Origin: JACOND01 sp965202795
Lineage (GTDB): Bacteria; Bdellovibrionota; Bdellovibrionia; Bdellovibrionales; UBA1609
Assembly: GCA_965202795.1 (NCBI GenBank)
Contig: OZ241848.1
Span: 1,302,001-1,366,000, forward strand
Reading direction: 5' to 3'
Length of the DNA stretch: 64,000 bases
Both the position numbers and the translations under genes were made by a program. The notes beneath the pieces were generated by a model that ran no database searches, was not told where the DNA came from, and saw only the letters and a program-made list of their open reading frames with translations. This document shows, piece by piece, positions 32,704-41,519 of this stretch; the first letter of the stretch is position 1, and each line of letters begins with the position of its first letter.

Positions 32704-34344
32704 TTAGTTTTCCCGGTTCTGCATTTCCATAACCTGAGAGAATACTGCGGCAAGAATGGCAATAATGATGGCCGCGATCACAAAATATTTGATGATGTTT
32801 CCAAAGCTCAATGGCTCGGGGTCTTTCAGCTCCTCCTGTTTTTTATTCAGGCTGGTTTTGTCCAGCCGCGCTTTTTTTGCGGCAGCCTCGCGCCCGCCGG
32901 CGGCGGTTTTTTTTGCCGGGGCGGCGGCCTGAAAAACAGGCTGGCGCTCTTCCTCCTCCCAGTCATCCTCTATATAATATACGGCCCCCAAATATCCCTG
33001 GCCCCTGTTGTATCGGAAACTGCCCGAGCCTCCAGACCGGCCTTTTTTTGCGGCCTGGAAGCTTTCCTCTTCGCCGGAATCCTCTCTGGCCAGCTTTGTC
33101 CGCTTTTTTCGGCGCCGCTTTTTTTTTCTTTTTTTCTTGGATTTTGAGCCTGAGGCGGCAATCAGGCTTGTCCTTTCGGCCCCGGCTCCGGCCGCGGCTC
33201 CGCCCGCGCCGCCGGCCCCCCCGCCGCCGGCGGGGATTGAGCCTTCAGCCTCCCCGTCTTCGGCGCCCGGTCCGCCCGGTCCGCCCTGGCCCGCTTTGCC
33301 CTTTTTGCCTTTTCCGCCTGTTTTTGTCCTTGCGCGCTTTGAGGCCCCCCTGCGCTTTGAGCGGCCCCGCCCGGCTTTTGATTTCGCCGATCGGCCATCC
33401 CCCGCGCTGCCGTCCGCGCCGCCGCCCCCCCCGGCGCTGCCTCCTGATCCGCCGCCGCCCGCGCCCGCGCCGCCCGGCCCGCCCGATCTGCCGCCAAGTC
33501 CGCTGCCGGCTCCGCCTGCCGCGCCGCCTCCGCCCGCGCCCGCGGTCAGATCCCATTCAGCCGTAAGCTTGCAGGGATCGTCCCTCCCCCCCACTGTGTG
33601 GCCTCCAGCTTTAAGCTCTTGGCCTGGAAGTATTCCTTGTATTGTCAGACAATAGTAATAGCCCTGTTGACCTGAATCTGAATCCGGGGTGTCAAACATA
33701 GCCCCAAACATGGTCTTCATGCCTTCTGCCATGGGTTTGGCCACAGTCAGCGCCACCGCAACCACTATAATAAGGAGCAGGATGTATTCCATGGCGGCCT
33801 GCCCCTGTTTATTTGGACGGCCTAGCGGCCGTTCCCCTGTTTGTTTGGACGGCCATTGAGTCCGTTCCCCTGTTTGTTTGGACGGCCATTGAGTCCGCTC
33901 CCCTGTTTGTTTGGACGGCCTTTCGGCCGTTCCCGCGACTCTGCGGAATGACAGTCTTGTCCAGAGGGACGGTCTGGCGGCCGTTCCCAGCCCTCCGCGG
34001 AGCGGCCAGCTTGGCCAGAGGCGCTTGGCCTGTTTGCTGGGGCGGCCTGGCAGCCATTTCCGGCCTCCCGGGGAGCGGCAGGCTTGGCCAGAGGGGCGGC
34101 CTGGCAGCTGTTCCCGGCCTCCCGGGGAGTGACAGGCTTGGCTGTTTGCTGGGCCGGCCTGGCAGCCGTTCCCGGGCCATTGTGGGAGTGACATGCCTGT
34201 CCAGAGGGGAGTCTGTTTCGGTGGCCGGCCTTGCCTTCGGCCGCGCCTGGTCTTCTGCGGAGCAGCAGGCTTGCCCAAAGGGGGGGGCTTGCGGCGCTTG
34301 TTTGTTAGGCCGGCCCCGCGGCGGCTGTTTCTGAGCAGCTCCAT
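32704..34344 (-). CDS. Large Gly-rich prepilin-like protein of the Tad locus
   Basis: 546 codons if started at 34344; an ATG at 33792 would give 362. The class III prepilin site G-QAAMEYILLLIIVVAVALTV is complete only if translation starts upstream of 33792, yet everything upstream encodes in-frame hairpin elements (RPSKQTGERTQW repeats). After the pilin helix come a short domain with Cys, a Gly/Ala/Ser-rich stretch of about 100 residues, Lys-rich runs (KKKRKKKRRRKK), an acidic patch, and a C-terminal helix (YFVIAAIIIAILAAVF). I know no close family. It may be a minor pilin or anchored surface protein; the start is unsure. Confidence 0.55.
   Translation of the reverse strand: MELLRNSRRGAGLTNKRRKPPPLGKPAAPQKTRRGRRQGRPPKQTPLWTGMSLPQWPGNGCQAGPANSQACHSPGGREQLPGRPSGQACRSPGGRKWLPGRPSKQAKRLWPSWPLRGGLGTAARPSLWTRLSFRRVAGTAERPSKQTGERTQWPSKQTGERTQWPSKQTGERPLGRPNKQGQAAMEYILLLIIVVAVALTVAKPMAEGMKTMFGAMFDTPDSDSGQQGYYYCLTIQGILPGQELKAGGHTVGGRDDPCKLTAEWDLTAGAGGGGAAGGAGSGLGGRSGGPGGAGAGGGGSGGSAGGGGGADGSAGDGRSAKSKAGRGRSKRRGASKRARTKTGGKGKKGKAGQGGPGGPGAEDGEAEGSIPAGGGGAGGAGGAAAGAGAERTSLIAASGSKSKKKRKKKRRRKKRTKLAREDSGEEESFQAAKKGRSGGSGSFRYNRGQGYLGAVYYIEDDWEEEERQPVFQAAAPAKKTAAGGREAAAKKARLDKTSLNKKQEELKDPEPLSFGNIIKYFVIAAIIIAILAAVFSQVMEMQNREN
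33805..34310. repeat. Dense hairpin (REP-like) array inside the prepilin-like leader
   Basis: About ten cores in 500 bp, alternating the TGTTTGTTTGGACGGCC form with the GGCTTGGCCAGAGG form. Three consecutive units near 33811-33920 are nearly identical. It is open in the minus frame of the prepilin-like gene throughout. Confidence 0.85.
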
Positions 34345-34408
34345 CTATAAGAATCATCGGAAAATTCGGGAAAAAACAAAAAAATCAGAAAAAAAAGCCC
34401 AAAAGCCC

Positions 34409-34436
34409 TAAAGTTTGCAAAAAAGCCTGCCGACAA
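34409..34436 (+). promoter_or_regulatory. FliA (sigma28)-like promoter before the Flp pilin gene
   Basis: TAAAGTTT (34409-34416), 12-nt spacer, GCCGACAA (34429-34436). The known consensus is TAAAGTTT-N11-GCCGATAA, so there is one mismatch and one extra spacer base. It lies 34 nt before the pilin ATG. Confidence 0.6.
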
Positions 34437-34469
34437 ATCTTATGTGGTTAACCAAACACAGGAGGTTTT

Positions 34470-34661
34470 ATGAAAAAAGCAAAACAAATTTTAAAGCGGC
34501 TGTGGGAAGACGAATCCGGCCAGGGAACAACCGAGTATATTTTGATGCTGGTTGTGGTTGTTGGCATTGTGATTGCTCTTAAAGGTAAAATTACGGGAGC
34601 AATCGAAGACAAGGTGGAAGGTCTTAAAAGCGCTTTGGGCGACGTCACCCACACCCCTTAA
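34470..34661 (+). CDS. flp: Flp-type major pilin
   Basis: 63 residues; AGGAGG before the ATG. A basic leader ends at the class III site ESG-QGTTEYILMLVVVVGIV, cut by the CpaA-type peptidase, with the conserved Glu at +5 and Tyr at +6. The mature part is a single hydrophobic helix and a short amphipathic tail (AIEDKVEGLKSALGD). It polymerises into the Tad pilus used for adhesion. The FliA-like promoter just upstream suggests control together with motility genes. Confidence 0.9.
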   Translation: MKKAKQILKRLWEDESGQGTTEYILMLVVVVGIVIALKGKITGAIEDKVEGLKSALGDVTHTP

Positions 34662-34794
34662 GGGATGGTTTTTTTTGCCTGCCGGAGCTGGGAGCTCTCG
34701 CCCGCCCCCGCGCGCGAGGAAAAGGGAAAGTAAAAAGACAAGCTCGCGAAAACTAGGTTTTGGCCCTGACGCGAGGCAGAGGAGGAACAGCTGA

Positions 34795-35025
34795 CAGATG
34801 CCCTCTGGACAAGCCTGTCTCTCCGGCAGCGGCCCGGGAATGACTGACAGGCCAGCCCAACAAAGGAACGGCCTCAATGGCCGTCCCAACAACAAGATCG
34901 GCCGATAGCCGCCTTTGGGCAGGGGCTGTCTCTCCGCGAAGGCTCGGGAACGGCCTCAATGGCCGTCCCAACAAACAGGGAACAGCCTCAATGGCTGTCC
35001 AGATAAACAGGCGAGGCCGGCCCCA
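34795..35025. repeat. Hairpin (REP-like) element cluster
   Basis: Four or five cores of the GGAACGGCCTCAATGGCCGTCC type with CCAACAAACAGG and CCTCTGGACAAGCCTGTC tails, filling the gap between the two small pilin genes. Confidence 0.8.
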
Positions 35026-35039
35026 CAAACGAGGATACT

Positions 35040-35234
35040 ATGGCTCTTGAGTATATTTTGCTGCTGCTGTTGTCGGCCATGTTTGTTTTTACCTCCTTTG
35101 GCTTTAAAGACGGCCCCACAAAAATGTTTGCCGAGGCGACTCCTATTTTGGCTCACCGGGTGGAGGCGCATACAATAACAGGGTATTGGTTTTTTTACCC
35201 GCGCGCGGGGAGACAAGTCGGATGGCAAAGATAA
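35040..35234 (+). CDS. Small pilin-like protein
   Basis: 64 residues; GAGG lies 6 nt before the ATG. It begins MALEYILLLLLSAMFVFTSF, a pilin-type helix with the Glu-Tyr pair but no Gly or basic leader before it, so processing by the prepilin peptidase is doubtful. The tail has no known motif. Its place directly before the prepilin peptidase gene suggests a role in pilus assembly. Confidence 0.6.
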   Translation: MALEYILLLLLSAMFVFTSFGFKDGPTKMFAEATPILAHRVEAHTITGYWFFYPRAGRQVGWQR

Positions 35235-35252
35235 TCTGCCGCCCGCGCCAGA

Positions 35253-35771
35253 GTGATGTCTCAGCTTGCTGCAGCGGCGGAAGCCTTTTTGCCGGGGGCG
35301 GTTTTGCTTATCGGCGCGGCCGATGATCTCCGCTCCAAAAAAATTCATAACAAGCTGATTCTGGCTCTTTTGCCCGCTGTCCTTCTGCTGGTTTTTTTGA
35401 CAGGGGGCCTCAGCGCCTTGATGCGGGGCGGGCTGTCTTTTCTTTTTGCGCTTGCGCTGGGGGCGCCGCTGGCTCTAAGCCGTCTGATAGGGGGCGGGGA
35501 TATGAAGCTTTTGGCGCTGTTCGCCCTGACTGTCCACTGGAAGGCGCTTTGCCTCAGTTTTTTGCTCGCCCTCCCCTGGTCCCTTCTCCTGGGCCTTGTG
35601 AAAATGGCTTTGGACAGGCAGCTGAAGCCGTTTTTTCTGAACATGCTCTCTTTGATTATGCTGCAGAAGCCTGAGCAAACAAGCCTCCACAAAATCCCCT
35701 TTTCGATCCCGCTGTTTTTTGGCTGGCTCAGCTGGGGCGTTTTGAACAGGCTCCAGATCCATTTGTTTTAA
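35253..35771 (+). CDS. cpaA: Prepilin peptidase CpaA/TadV (A24)
   Basis: 172 residues, a multi-pass membrane protein. The two catalytic aspartates of the A24 aspartic peptidases are in GAADDLRSKKIHNK and GGGDMKLLALF (GxGD). It is the short Tad form without the N-terminal methylase domain. It removes the leaders of the Flp-type pilins and TadE-like pseudopilins in this locus. Five or six hydrophobic segments are visible. Confidence 0.88.
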   Translation: MMSQLAAAAEAFLPGAVLLIGAADDLRSKKIHNKLILALLPAVLLLVFLTGGLSALMRGGLSFLFALALGAPLALSRLIGGGDMKLLALFALTVHWKALCLSFLLALPWSLLLGLVKMALDRQLKPFFLNMLSLIMLQKPEQTSLHKIPFSIPLFFGWLSWGVLNRLQIHLF

Positions 35772-35784
35772 CAGCTGCTCTCCC

Positions 35785-35935
35785 TCTGGCAAAGCTTGTC
35801 ACTCTGCAGCGGCCCGGGAACAGCCGCTAGGCTGTCCCAGCCAACAGGCCAAGCCGGTCACTCTGCAACGGCCCGGGAACAGCCGCTAGGCTGTCCCAGC
35901 CAACAGGCGAGGCTGTCCAGACAAACAGCCCCGGC
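35785..35935. repeat. Hairpin (REP-like) element cluster
   Basis: Two nearly identical units (CGGCCCGGGAACAGCCGCTAGG with CTGTCCCAGCCAACAGGC) between cpaA and the Rpn-like gene. Confidence 0.8.
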
Positions 35936-35947
35936 CCTGGCTGCGGC

Positions 35948-37012
35948 TTATTCAGCCTGACCGTTTGGAGCGCCGCTGCCGGCTTGGTTTAAAGTCTCCG
36001 CAGCCGCAGGGCTTTTGATCTCGCCATTTTTGAATTTGATGATTTCGGCTTCAGGCAGGCCTGTTGCCCTGGAAATAACGGAAATATCAAACTTTTCCTT
36101 AAACATATTTGCAATAACCTTCCTGCGCTCTTCCACGCGGCCTTCCACGCGGCCTTCCACGCGGCCTTCCACGCGGCCTTCCACGCGGCCTTTCTGCATG
36201 CCCCGTTCTTCAATTTCTTCCCGTATTGTCATATAACCTCCTTTTGGCAATAACCCCCGGCGGACAGCCTCCCGCTCAGCCTCCGCCCATACCTCTGGCT
36301 TCATTTTATACCCCTCAAACAAATAGTCAAGCATGCTGAGCGCAAAATCTGGATGTTTTTTCAAAAAATCCCCCCCAAACATGCCCAAAACGCCCAAAAC
36401 AAACTCAACACCCGCCCTGCGATCCCAAACATGCCGCAGCAAATAGAGACATGCGCCAATCTTAGACTTTGAATCCTTAAAAACCTCCTCAAGGCGCGGA
36501 TCATGGAGGTCCAGCAAATACGGCTTAAACCCCGGCATATTTTGCCGCGCCATCCGGCTTTTCGGGGAAATCGGATGGCCAAGGGCCTCCCGAAGGGAAA
36601 GCGGGCCTTTGTAAGGCCTCTTCCCCTGATGAACCAAAACAAGCAAAATTTCTGGCAGCATGCCATGCTTTTCAAGCTGATTGTCTGAAAACCGCGCCTG
36701 ATAGCGGTAGAACTGGAGAAATGTCCTCTTCGGCTCATGCTGCGATTTATGCTCAATCACGATGTAAGTCAAAACCCCCGGATCTGACAAAAAGGGGACC
36801 GCCACAACCAGGTCAGCCCTTTTGCCGTCGTGAAAGCTGTCCTTTGCCAGCCGGCAGCGCGGCCAGTCAAAGAGCGCGAATATTTCCGGGGGGAGGGCCT
36901 CCCGGCAGAGGTCTGCGGCCGCCCCCGGCAGCTCGCAGGCTCTTTTGAAAAATCTGTCATGGATGCCCTGCGCGCCTGCGGGGCTGGAAGCTGTTTTTTC
37001 TTGTTCTGCCAT
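35948..37012 (-). CDS. Rpn family recombination-promoting nuclease/putative transposase
   Basis: 354 residues. HDRFFKRACELPGAAADL, LAKDSFHDGKRADLVVAVPF and LTYIVIEHKSQHEPKRTFLQFYRY are the Rpn (YhgA-like) core with the D and E-x-K of the PD-(D/E)XK fold. The C-terminal part carries five GRVE units (a 12-bp DNA repeat at 36133-36192) and the tail FKEKFDISVISRATGLPEAE. Such proteins are DNases tied to recombination and often multiply in genomes. It lies reversed inside the Tad locus, flanked on both sides by hairpin elements, which suggests later insertion. Confidence 0.85.
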   Translation of the reverse strand: MAEQEKTASSPAGAQGIHDRFFKRACELPGAAADLCREALPPEIFALFDWPRCRLAKDSFHDGKRADLVVAVPFLSDPGVLTYIVIEHKSQHEPKRTFLQFYRYQARFSDNQLEKHGMLPEILLVLVHQGKRPYKGPLSLREALGHPISPKSRMARQNMPGFKPYLLDLHDPRLEEVFKDSKSKIGACLYLLRHVWDRRAGVEFVLGVLGMFGGDFLKKHPDFALSMLDYLFEGYKMKPEVWAEAEREAVRRGLLPKGGYMTIREEIEERGMQKGRVEGRVEGRVEGRVEGRVEERRKVIANMFKEKFDISVISRATGLPEAEIIKFKNGEIKSPAAAETLNQAGSGAPNGQAE

Positions 37013-37309
37013 AATCCCCTCTTTAGTTTTTTTGTCTGGCTATGCCGCATTCCCCTGTATTTTCCTTAATATTTTCTCTGGCTGAAGCCTGGCCGCTGCC
37101 TGCTGCATTCGGGGCTGGCCCAAAAGCCCGCGCTGTCAGTTGTTCGGGAATTTCCCCTGATCCTGATTTTTAGCTTTCATGGCTGTTTCCTCCCGCGGCT
37201 CAAGCGGGTTTTTTGGCTGCCGGGGGGCTGGCAGTTTGTTTAGACTTTCAGACAGTTCTGGCAAAGTCAAGGCGCGGGGCAGCGCTCAAACAGCTCCCGC
37301 GCTAAATCC

Positions 37310-37545
37310 TCTTGCGGGGACAGCTGCGAGGCCGTCCAGACAAACATAGCAGGATACAGCCGCCTCTGGATAAGCTGGTCACTCCTAGCCAGTTCGGGAA
37401 CAGCCGATAGGCTGTTCAAACAAACATAGCAGGATACAGCCGCCTCTGGATAAGCTGGTCACTCCGCAGCGGTTCGGGAACAGCCGCGAGGCCGTCCCAG
37501 CCAACAGGCGAGGCTGTCCAGACAAACAGGCCAGGCCGCGGCTTG
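37310..37545. repeat. Hairpin (REP-like) element cluster
   Basis: About three units, two of them a direct duplicate of about 75 bp (CAAACATAGCAGGATACAGC, then GCCTCTGGATAAGCTGGTCAC). Confidence 0.8.
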
Positions 37546-37792
37546 CGCTTTCAGGCCTGTATGCTATACTGGCTTTGAGCTGGTTTGCCGCCCATCCGGC
37601 TGAAGCCCCCTGATGATGAGCGGGATGAGTGGGGGAAAATGAGGCCCCCCCGGCAGAGCGCGGCGGTTTTTGTGGCGAAGGCGGGCAAAATTAAACGAGG
37701 CGGCAGAATCAAACAGGGGCGGCAGCATCAAACAGGCAAAGCCAAGCTGCCGGGTTTTTAAGCAATAACCGCTGAAGCGGAGGAGGAAAACT
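37546..37792. other. Intergenic stretch before the coiled-coil gene
   Basis: No gene seen. A short direct repeat (AATCAAACAGGGGCGGCAG and variants) occurs near 37700-37740. Confidence 0.35.
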
Positions 37793-38074
37793 ATGGACTT
37801 TCATGCGATTTTAATGACAATCATCGCTTTTTCAGCAATAGTTGCGGTTTTTGGAAAGGCTGTGTCCCTTATGCTTGGCCCTGTGCAAAAGGACATTGAG
37901 CATTTAAAGGGCGGGCAGGCAAAGTTAGAGTCTGGGCAGGCAAAGTTAGAGTCTGGGCAGGCAAAATTAGAGGCTGGGCAGGCAAAATTAGAGGCCAGAC
38001 TGGATCGGGTGGAGGGTTTGCTTAGGGAGCTTTTAGATTCCCTCCAGCCGCGAAAAGGCGGCTCGTCCGGCTAA
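37793..38074 (+). CDS. Small membrane-anchored coiled-coil protein
   Basis: 93 residues; GGAGGAGG before the ATG. An N-terminal helix (AILMTIIAFSAIVAVFGKAV) is followed by a coiled coil with four GQAKLE(S/A) heptads, encoded by a perfect 21-bp DNA tandem repeat at 37915-37990, and a Ser/Gly tail. Slippage could change the number of heptads without shifting the frame. No family recognised; its place suggests a link with the pilus genes. Confidence 0.6.
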   Translation: MDFHAILMTIIAFSAIVAVFGKAVSLMLGPVQKDIEHLKGGQAKLESGQAKLESGQAKLEAGQAKLEARLDRVEGLLRELLDSLQPRKGGSSG

Positions 38075-38091
38075 CCCCCCTAAGGTCCAGA

Positions 38092-38134
38092 GGATCTGAT
38101 ACAGAGGATCTGATACAGAGGATCTGATACAGGG
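38092..38134 (+). repeat. Triple 14-bp direct repeat
   Basis: AGGATCTGATACAG occurs three times in a row in the short gap before the next pilin-like gene. Confidence 0.8.
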
Positions 38135-38171
38135 GCTTCTGTTAAAAACCCCAAAGTTTTTATAAGCCTTT

Positions 38172-38477
38172 ATGATACGCGCAACAGAAAAAGGGGGCCG
38201 GCGGCGCCCTGCGAAGCGGCCGGCAAAAGTCCATGCAAAAAGCCCGGCAAAGGGCCAGGTGACGACCGAGTACATTTTAATGGCCATAGTTGTTATCATT
38301 GGCGCCCAGGTTGCCTTTAAGCGGATAGAAGAGGGTGACCTTATGCAAGATTTGCTCAATAAGCCCAACAAGATGATTGGAAACATGATGGAAAACGGGG
38401 TTTGGGATGATACTCCGGCCAGCGCCCGCCGCCGGCACCCGAACCATCATGAGCGGCATTTGACAATAGACCCTTAA
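38172..38477 (+). CDS. Flp-like pilin with a long basic leader
   Basis: 101 residues. The leader (28 residues, with RRRPAKRPAKVHAKSPAKG) ends at the class III site KG-QVTTEYILMAIVVIIGAQ, with Glu at +5 and Tyr at +6. The mature part is longer than a normal Flp pilin and ends in a His-rich, charged tail. No ribosome site is obvious. Likely a minor pilin. Confidence 0.75.
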   Translation: MIRATEKGGRRRPAKRPAKVHAKSPAKGQVTTEYILMAIVVIIGAQVAFKRIEEGDLMQDLLNKPNKMIGNMMENGVWDDTPASARRRHPNHHERHLTIDP

Positions 38478-38520
38478 TTAAGCCTGTTTGCTGGGGCGGT
38501 TTTTCAGCCGCTCCCTGAAA

Positions 38521-39111
38521 ATGGCTTTTGCGGAGGATGAACCCGGAATGCTTATGGCTTGTTTAATCACAGGCGGCCGCGGGGTGGTCTCCATTCAGTT
38601 TTTGTTTGCCTTAACCATTGTGTTGACTTTTTCGCTGTCTTTTTATCAGCTTTGCATTTATTTGGTTCAGGGGAGCAAGGCCCAGTATGTGACTTATGCG
38701 GCGGCGAGGAGCCTGTTTCTGGGGGATGTGGATGCTGGCGCTCAAAAAAGCCGCTCGGAGCGTGTGTATGATGATTTGAAACAAGCTCTTAAGCTTGGCA
38801 AGCTTCTTTCCGCGCCGAAAATAGCAGAGCCTATGCCATATGGAGAGGCTGGCCACAGAAACCTGTTTTACGGGGTTTGGGCGCCTTTCAAAGGCTCGCC
38901 GGGGCTGCAGCTTCCCTTTCTTGGCAGCGCGTCTTCAAAAGGCGGGGCCATGGCGGCTGTCGGCTCTTATCTGGGAAGAGAGCCTTCCCAAGCGGAATGC
39001 AAGACATTCAACGGAAAAAGGGCCCGCTGGATTTGCGATCTGTATAAGGCGCCATGCGATCTTGACCAAGCGAAGAAATCAGCGCCCGAAGAGGGGGACA
39101 ATGGCTGTTAA
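38521..39111 (+). CDS. TadE-like pseudopilin
   Basis: 196 residues from the ATG at 38521; the frame opens 11 codons earlier within a hairpin element. The segment GGRG-VVSIQFLFALTIVLTFSLSFYQL is the TadE-type cleavage site and helix, though Gln stands where Glu is usual (+5). The periplasmic part has three late Cys. Pseudopilins of this type are needed for Tad pilus biogenesis. Confidence 0.7.
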   Translation: MAFAEDEPGMLMACLITGGRGVVSIQFLFALTIVLTFSLSFYQLCIYLVQGSKAQYVTYAAARSLFLGDVDAGAQKSRSERVYDDLKQALKLGKLLSAPKIAEPMPYGEAGHRNLFYGVWAPFKGSPGLQLPFLGSASSKGGAMAAVGSYLGREPSQAECKTFNGKRARWICDLYKAPCDLDQAKKSAPEEGDNGC

Positions 39112-39291
39112 GGGCGCTGCGGGGGCCATGACGCGGACCGCCGGGCCTCAGGCGCAAAGGCCGGCGCAAGCTCAATTTTAAAAGGAGCCTTCAGAAACCG
39201 GGGAAAGCGAAGCGCAAAGGGGCAAATCTGGGGAAAAACATAGCAGGAGGCGCGCCGAAACATCCAAAAAATTCAGGCGCGGGCGGCAAAG

Positions 39292-39915
39292 ATGCTTCAA
39301 ACAAAAGCGGCAAAGCCGAAAAAGCCGCCCGGCTGGGCGGGGCCTTGCTTTCAGGGCGCGCTGAGAGGCGCCCGCGGCGTGGCTGTTTTTGAAATGCTGT
39401 TTCTGCTTGTGGTTTTTATGATTCTTGTCGGCATAACCCTTGGGCTTTGGGGGGCAGCCCACTCAGCAGTTTTGCAGTCCATAGCCGCAAGGCATTATGC
39501 CTTTGAGGTGATCAACAACAGGCCGCATTTTGAATATTTCAGGGATTATACGAAGGGGACAGTCTCAGGCCCCGGCGTTATGATTATGGGGGGAAATAAG
39601 GAGGAAGCCAGCAAACATTATGGAAAGAGACAGCAAATGCTGTTTGTTGTGACAGTGGATGATCCCGACAAGTTTGGAGGAGATGCGCCTCATGTTGCCA
39701 CAAGAGGGATTAATTTTTTTTCTGAGCTTAAGCGCGGATTTAGCGATCCATTGCCAACAGACACCATTAAGCCCTATAAGGGTCAAGCAGCGGGGTTTCA
39801 TGCAGAAACATGGAAAACTGTTGAGGCTACAGACAAAGGAGCGCAGCCGGCAAACCCCATCTGGCTTATGACAGGCTATGGGATATGCCTTGAAACAGCC
39901 TGCGGGGAAAACTGA
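39292..39915 (+). CDS. TadE-like pseudopilin
   Basis: 207 residues. ARG-VAVFEMLFLLVVFMILVG gives a good TadE site with Glu at +5. The periplasmic domain is soluble and ends with a Cys pair (GICLETACGEN). It follows the other TadE-like gene, as tadE and tadF pairs often do. Which of the two is TadF cannot be decided here. Confidence 0.75.
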   Translation: MLQTKAAKPKKPPGWAGPCFQGALRGARGVAVFEMLFLLVVFMILVGITLGLWGAAHSAVLQSIAARHYAFEVINNRPHFEYFRDYTKGTVSGPGVMIMGGNKEEASKHYGKRQQMLFVVTVDDPDKFGGDAPHVATRGINFFSELKRGFSDPLPTDTIKPYKGQAAGFHAETWKTVEATDKGAQPANPIWLMTGYGICLETACGEN

Positions 39916-39999
39916 GGATTGATTCTTTGCATTAAGAAAAAAGCCATGGCCCATCCTGCTGTCTGATCCAGATCCGATCCCGGCCATCAAATATCCGCG

Positions 40000-40160
40000 C
40001 AGCGGCTCGGGAGCATCCGATAGGCGCCTCTGAACAGGTTTGCTGCTCTGCCGCGGCTCGGGAGCCGCCGCAAGGCCGCCGCAGCAACAAGCTTCGCCCC
40101 CTGTAAAAAACTGCCGGGAGCCGCCGCAAGGCCGCCGCAGCCCAGGCTAAAGCCCAGGAT
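40000..40160. repeat. Hairpin (REP-like) element cluster
   Basis: Units GGGAGCCGCCGCAAGGCCGCC and GCAGCAACAAGC-type tails, about three copies. The rest of the gap (39916-40368) shows no gene. Confidence 0.7.
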
Positions 40161-40368
40161 TTATTTCTGCGGGGCGCGCCTGTCTGAGACTCCGGAGACC
40201 GCAAACGCGCGGAAAAATCCGCCGGCGGCGGTTTTTTTTTTGAGGCCCCCCTTAATAAATCCGCCGGCTCTGCCGATAGGATTCAAGGGAGAGAGCCGCC
40301 CTTAGGGGCCGCCTGAGAGGAAAGGCGGGGATTTTAAGGGGCCAGTCAAAAGCCATCAGGGAGGGGGC

Positions 40369-41187
40369 ATGAACAAAAACGAAACTTTAACCCTTTGGAT
40401 TAGCGTGGCCGCCGCGATTTTTGCGGTCGCTCTGCTTTACAGCTACACACAGGAAAAAACCGAGGAAATTTCCAAAACTTATGGAGTCAAGGTTTCTATT
40501 GTGACGGCTGTGGAGCTAATTCATGAAATGCAGACTGTTCAGGAGAACATGGTTGAGCTGCGGCAAATGCCTGAAAATTTCATCCAGCCCGGCGCCGCCA
40601 AGAGGATTGAGGATGTGGTTGGCCTGGTGGCCCTGGCCCCCATATTCAAGGGCGAGCAGCTTTTAAAAAACAAGGTTATCAAGCCGGGGCCGGAAATTGG
40701 GCTGTCCCTGCAGGTTTCTCCGGGAAAAAGAGCGGTGACGCTCCCCGTTGATGGGACCCGCGCCGTGGCCAAGCTCCTCAAGCCGGGGGATCGGGTGGAT
40801 CTTCTGGCCGCCCTTGATTTGAGCGCGGGCGCGGCTCAAAAAAGATACATAAAAACCATATTGCAGGATGTGGTGATCCTGGCCACAGGGATTCAAATCG
40901 TCAATGAGCTGCCGAGGGTTCATGAGGAGGTTGGCGGCGAGGATTATATCAAAAATCTCCGGACAGAGAATAACTTTGACTCCGTGACTGTTGAGCTGGA
41001 TCCCCAAGAGGCGCAAAAGGTGGTTTTCATCCTCTCCACAAATCCCGGATCTTTGTTTTTGACCCTCCGCCATCCCTCTGACAACAGCCAGCGCGATTTA
41101 AAACAGGTGGAAATGTCTGATGTTTTGGGCCTGGGATCTCCCGCGCCGGCGCGCGGGGCGGCCTCTGCCGGAGGCTTCGGCCGTTAA
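40369..41187 (+). CDS. cpaB: Flp pilus assembly protein CpaB/RcpC
   Basis: 272 residues. An N-terminal membrane helix (LWISVAAAIFAVALLYSYT) is followed by a SAF-like domain (VVGLVALAPIFKGEQLLKNKV) and the RcpC core (RAVTLPVDGTRAVAKLLKPGDRVDLL, a motif constant in this family; DSVTVELDPQEAQKVVF). CpaB sits in the periplasm, anchored to the inner membrane, and supports the secretin. It lies upstream of cpaC, with the 71-bp repeat array in between. Confidence 0.9.
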   Translation: MNKNETLTLWISVAAAIFAVALLYSYTQEKTEEISKTYGVKVSIVTAVELIHEMQTVQENMVELRQMPENFIQPGAAKRIEDVVGLVALAPIFKGEQLLKNKVIKPGPEIGLSLQVSPGKRAVTLPVDGTRAVAKLLKPGDRVDLLAALDLSAGAAQKRYIKTILQDVVILATGIQIVNELPRVHEEVGGEDYIKNLRTENNFDSVTVELDPQEAQKVVFILSTNPGSLFLTLRHPSDNSQRDLKQVEMSDVLGLGSPAPARGAASAGGFGR

Positions 41188-41206
41188 AAAAGGGGGAGGC
41201 TGCGCC

Positions 41207-41519
41207 AGGAGCTGCAGAGGGTTTAAACAGGCAGGGCTGGCCGGCTGGCGGCTATGATCATTTTCAAGGGATTCATCAGGAGCTGCAGAGGGTTTAAACA
41301 GGCAGGGCTGGCCGGCTGGCGGCTATGATCATTTTCAAGGGCTGCGCCAGGAGCTGCAGAGGGTTTAAACAGGCAGGGCTGGCCGGCTGGCGGCTATGAG
41401 CATTTTCAAGGGATTCATCAGGAGCTGCAGAGGGTTTAAACAGGCAGGGCTGGCCGGCTGGCGGCTATGAGCATTTTCAAGGGATTCATCAGGAGCTGCA
41501 GAGGGTTTAAACAGGCAGG
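41207..41519 (+). repeat. 71-bp tandem repeat of coupled micro-frames before cpaC
   Basis: Four full units and a partial fifth, from AGGAGCTGCAGAGGG to TTTTCAAGGGATTCATC. Each unit carries an ATG (41254, 41325, 41396, 41467). Each of the first three opens a 24-codon frame (MxIFKG...AGWRL) whose TGA overlaps the next ATG as ATGA: 75 nt minus 4 gives 71. The fourth ATG is the cpaC start. The DNA unit length and the coupling are exactly linked. Confidence 0.9.

Noticed and set aside
33008..33655. Pro-rich plus-strand frame opposite the Gly-rich prepilin-like gene
   Set aside because: Explained by the complement of Gly codons; no start signal or domain.
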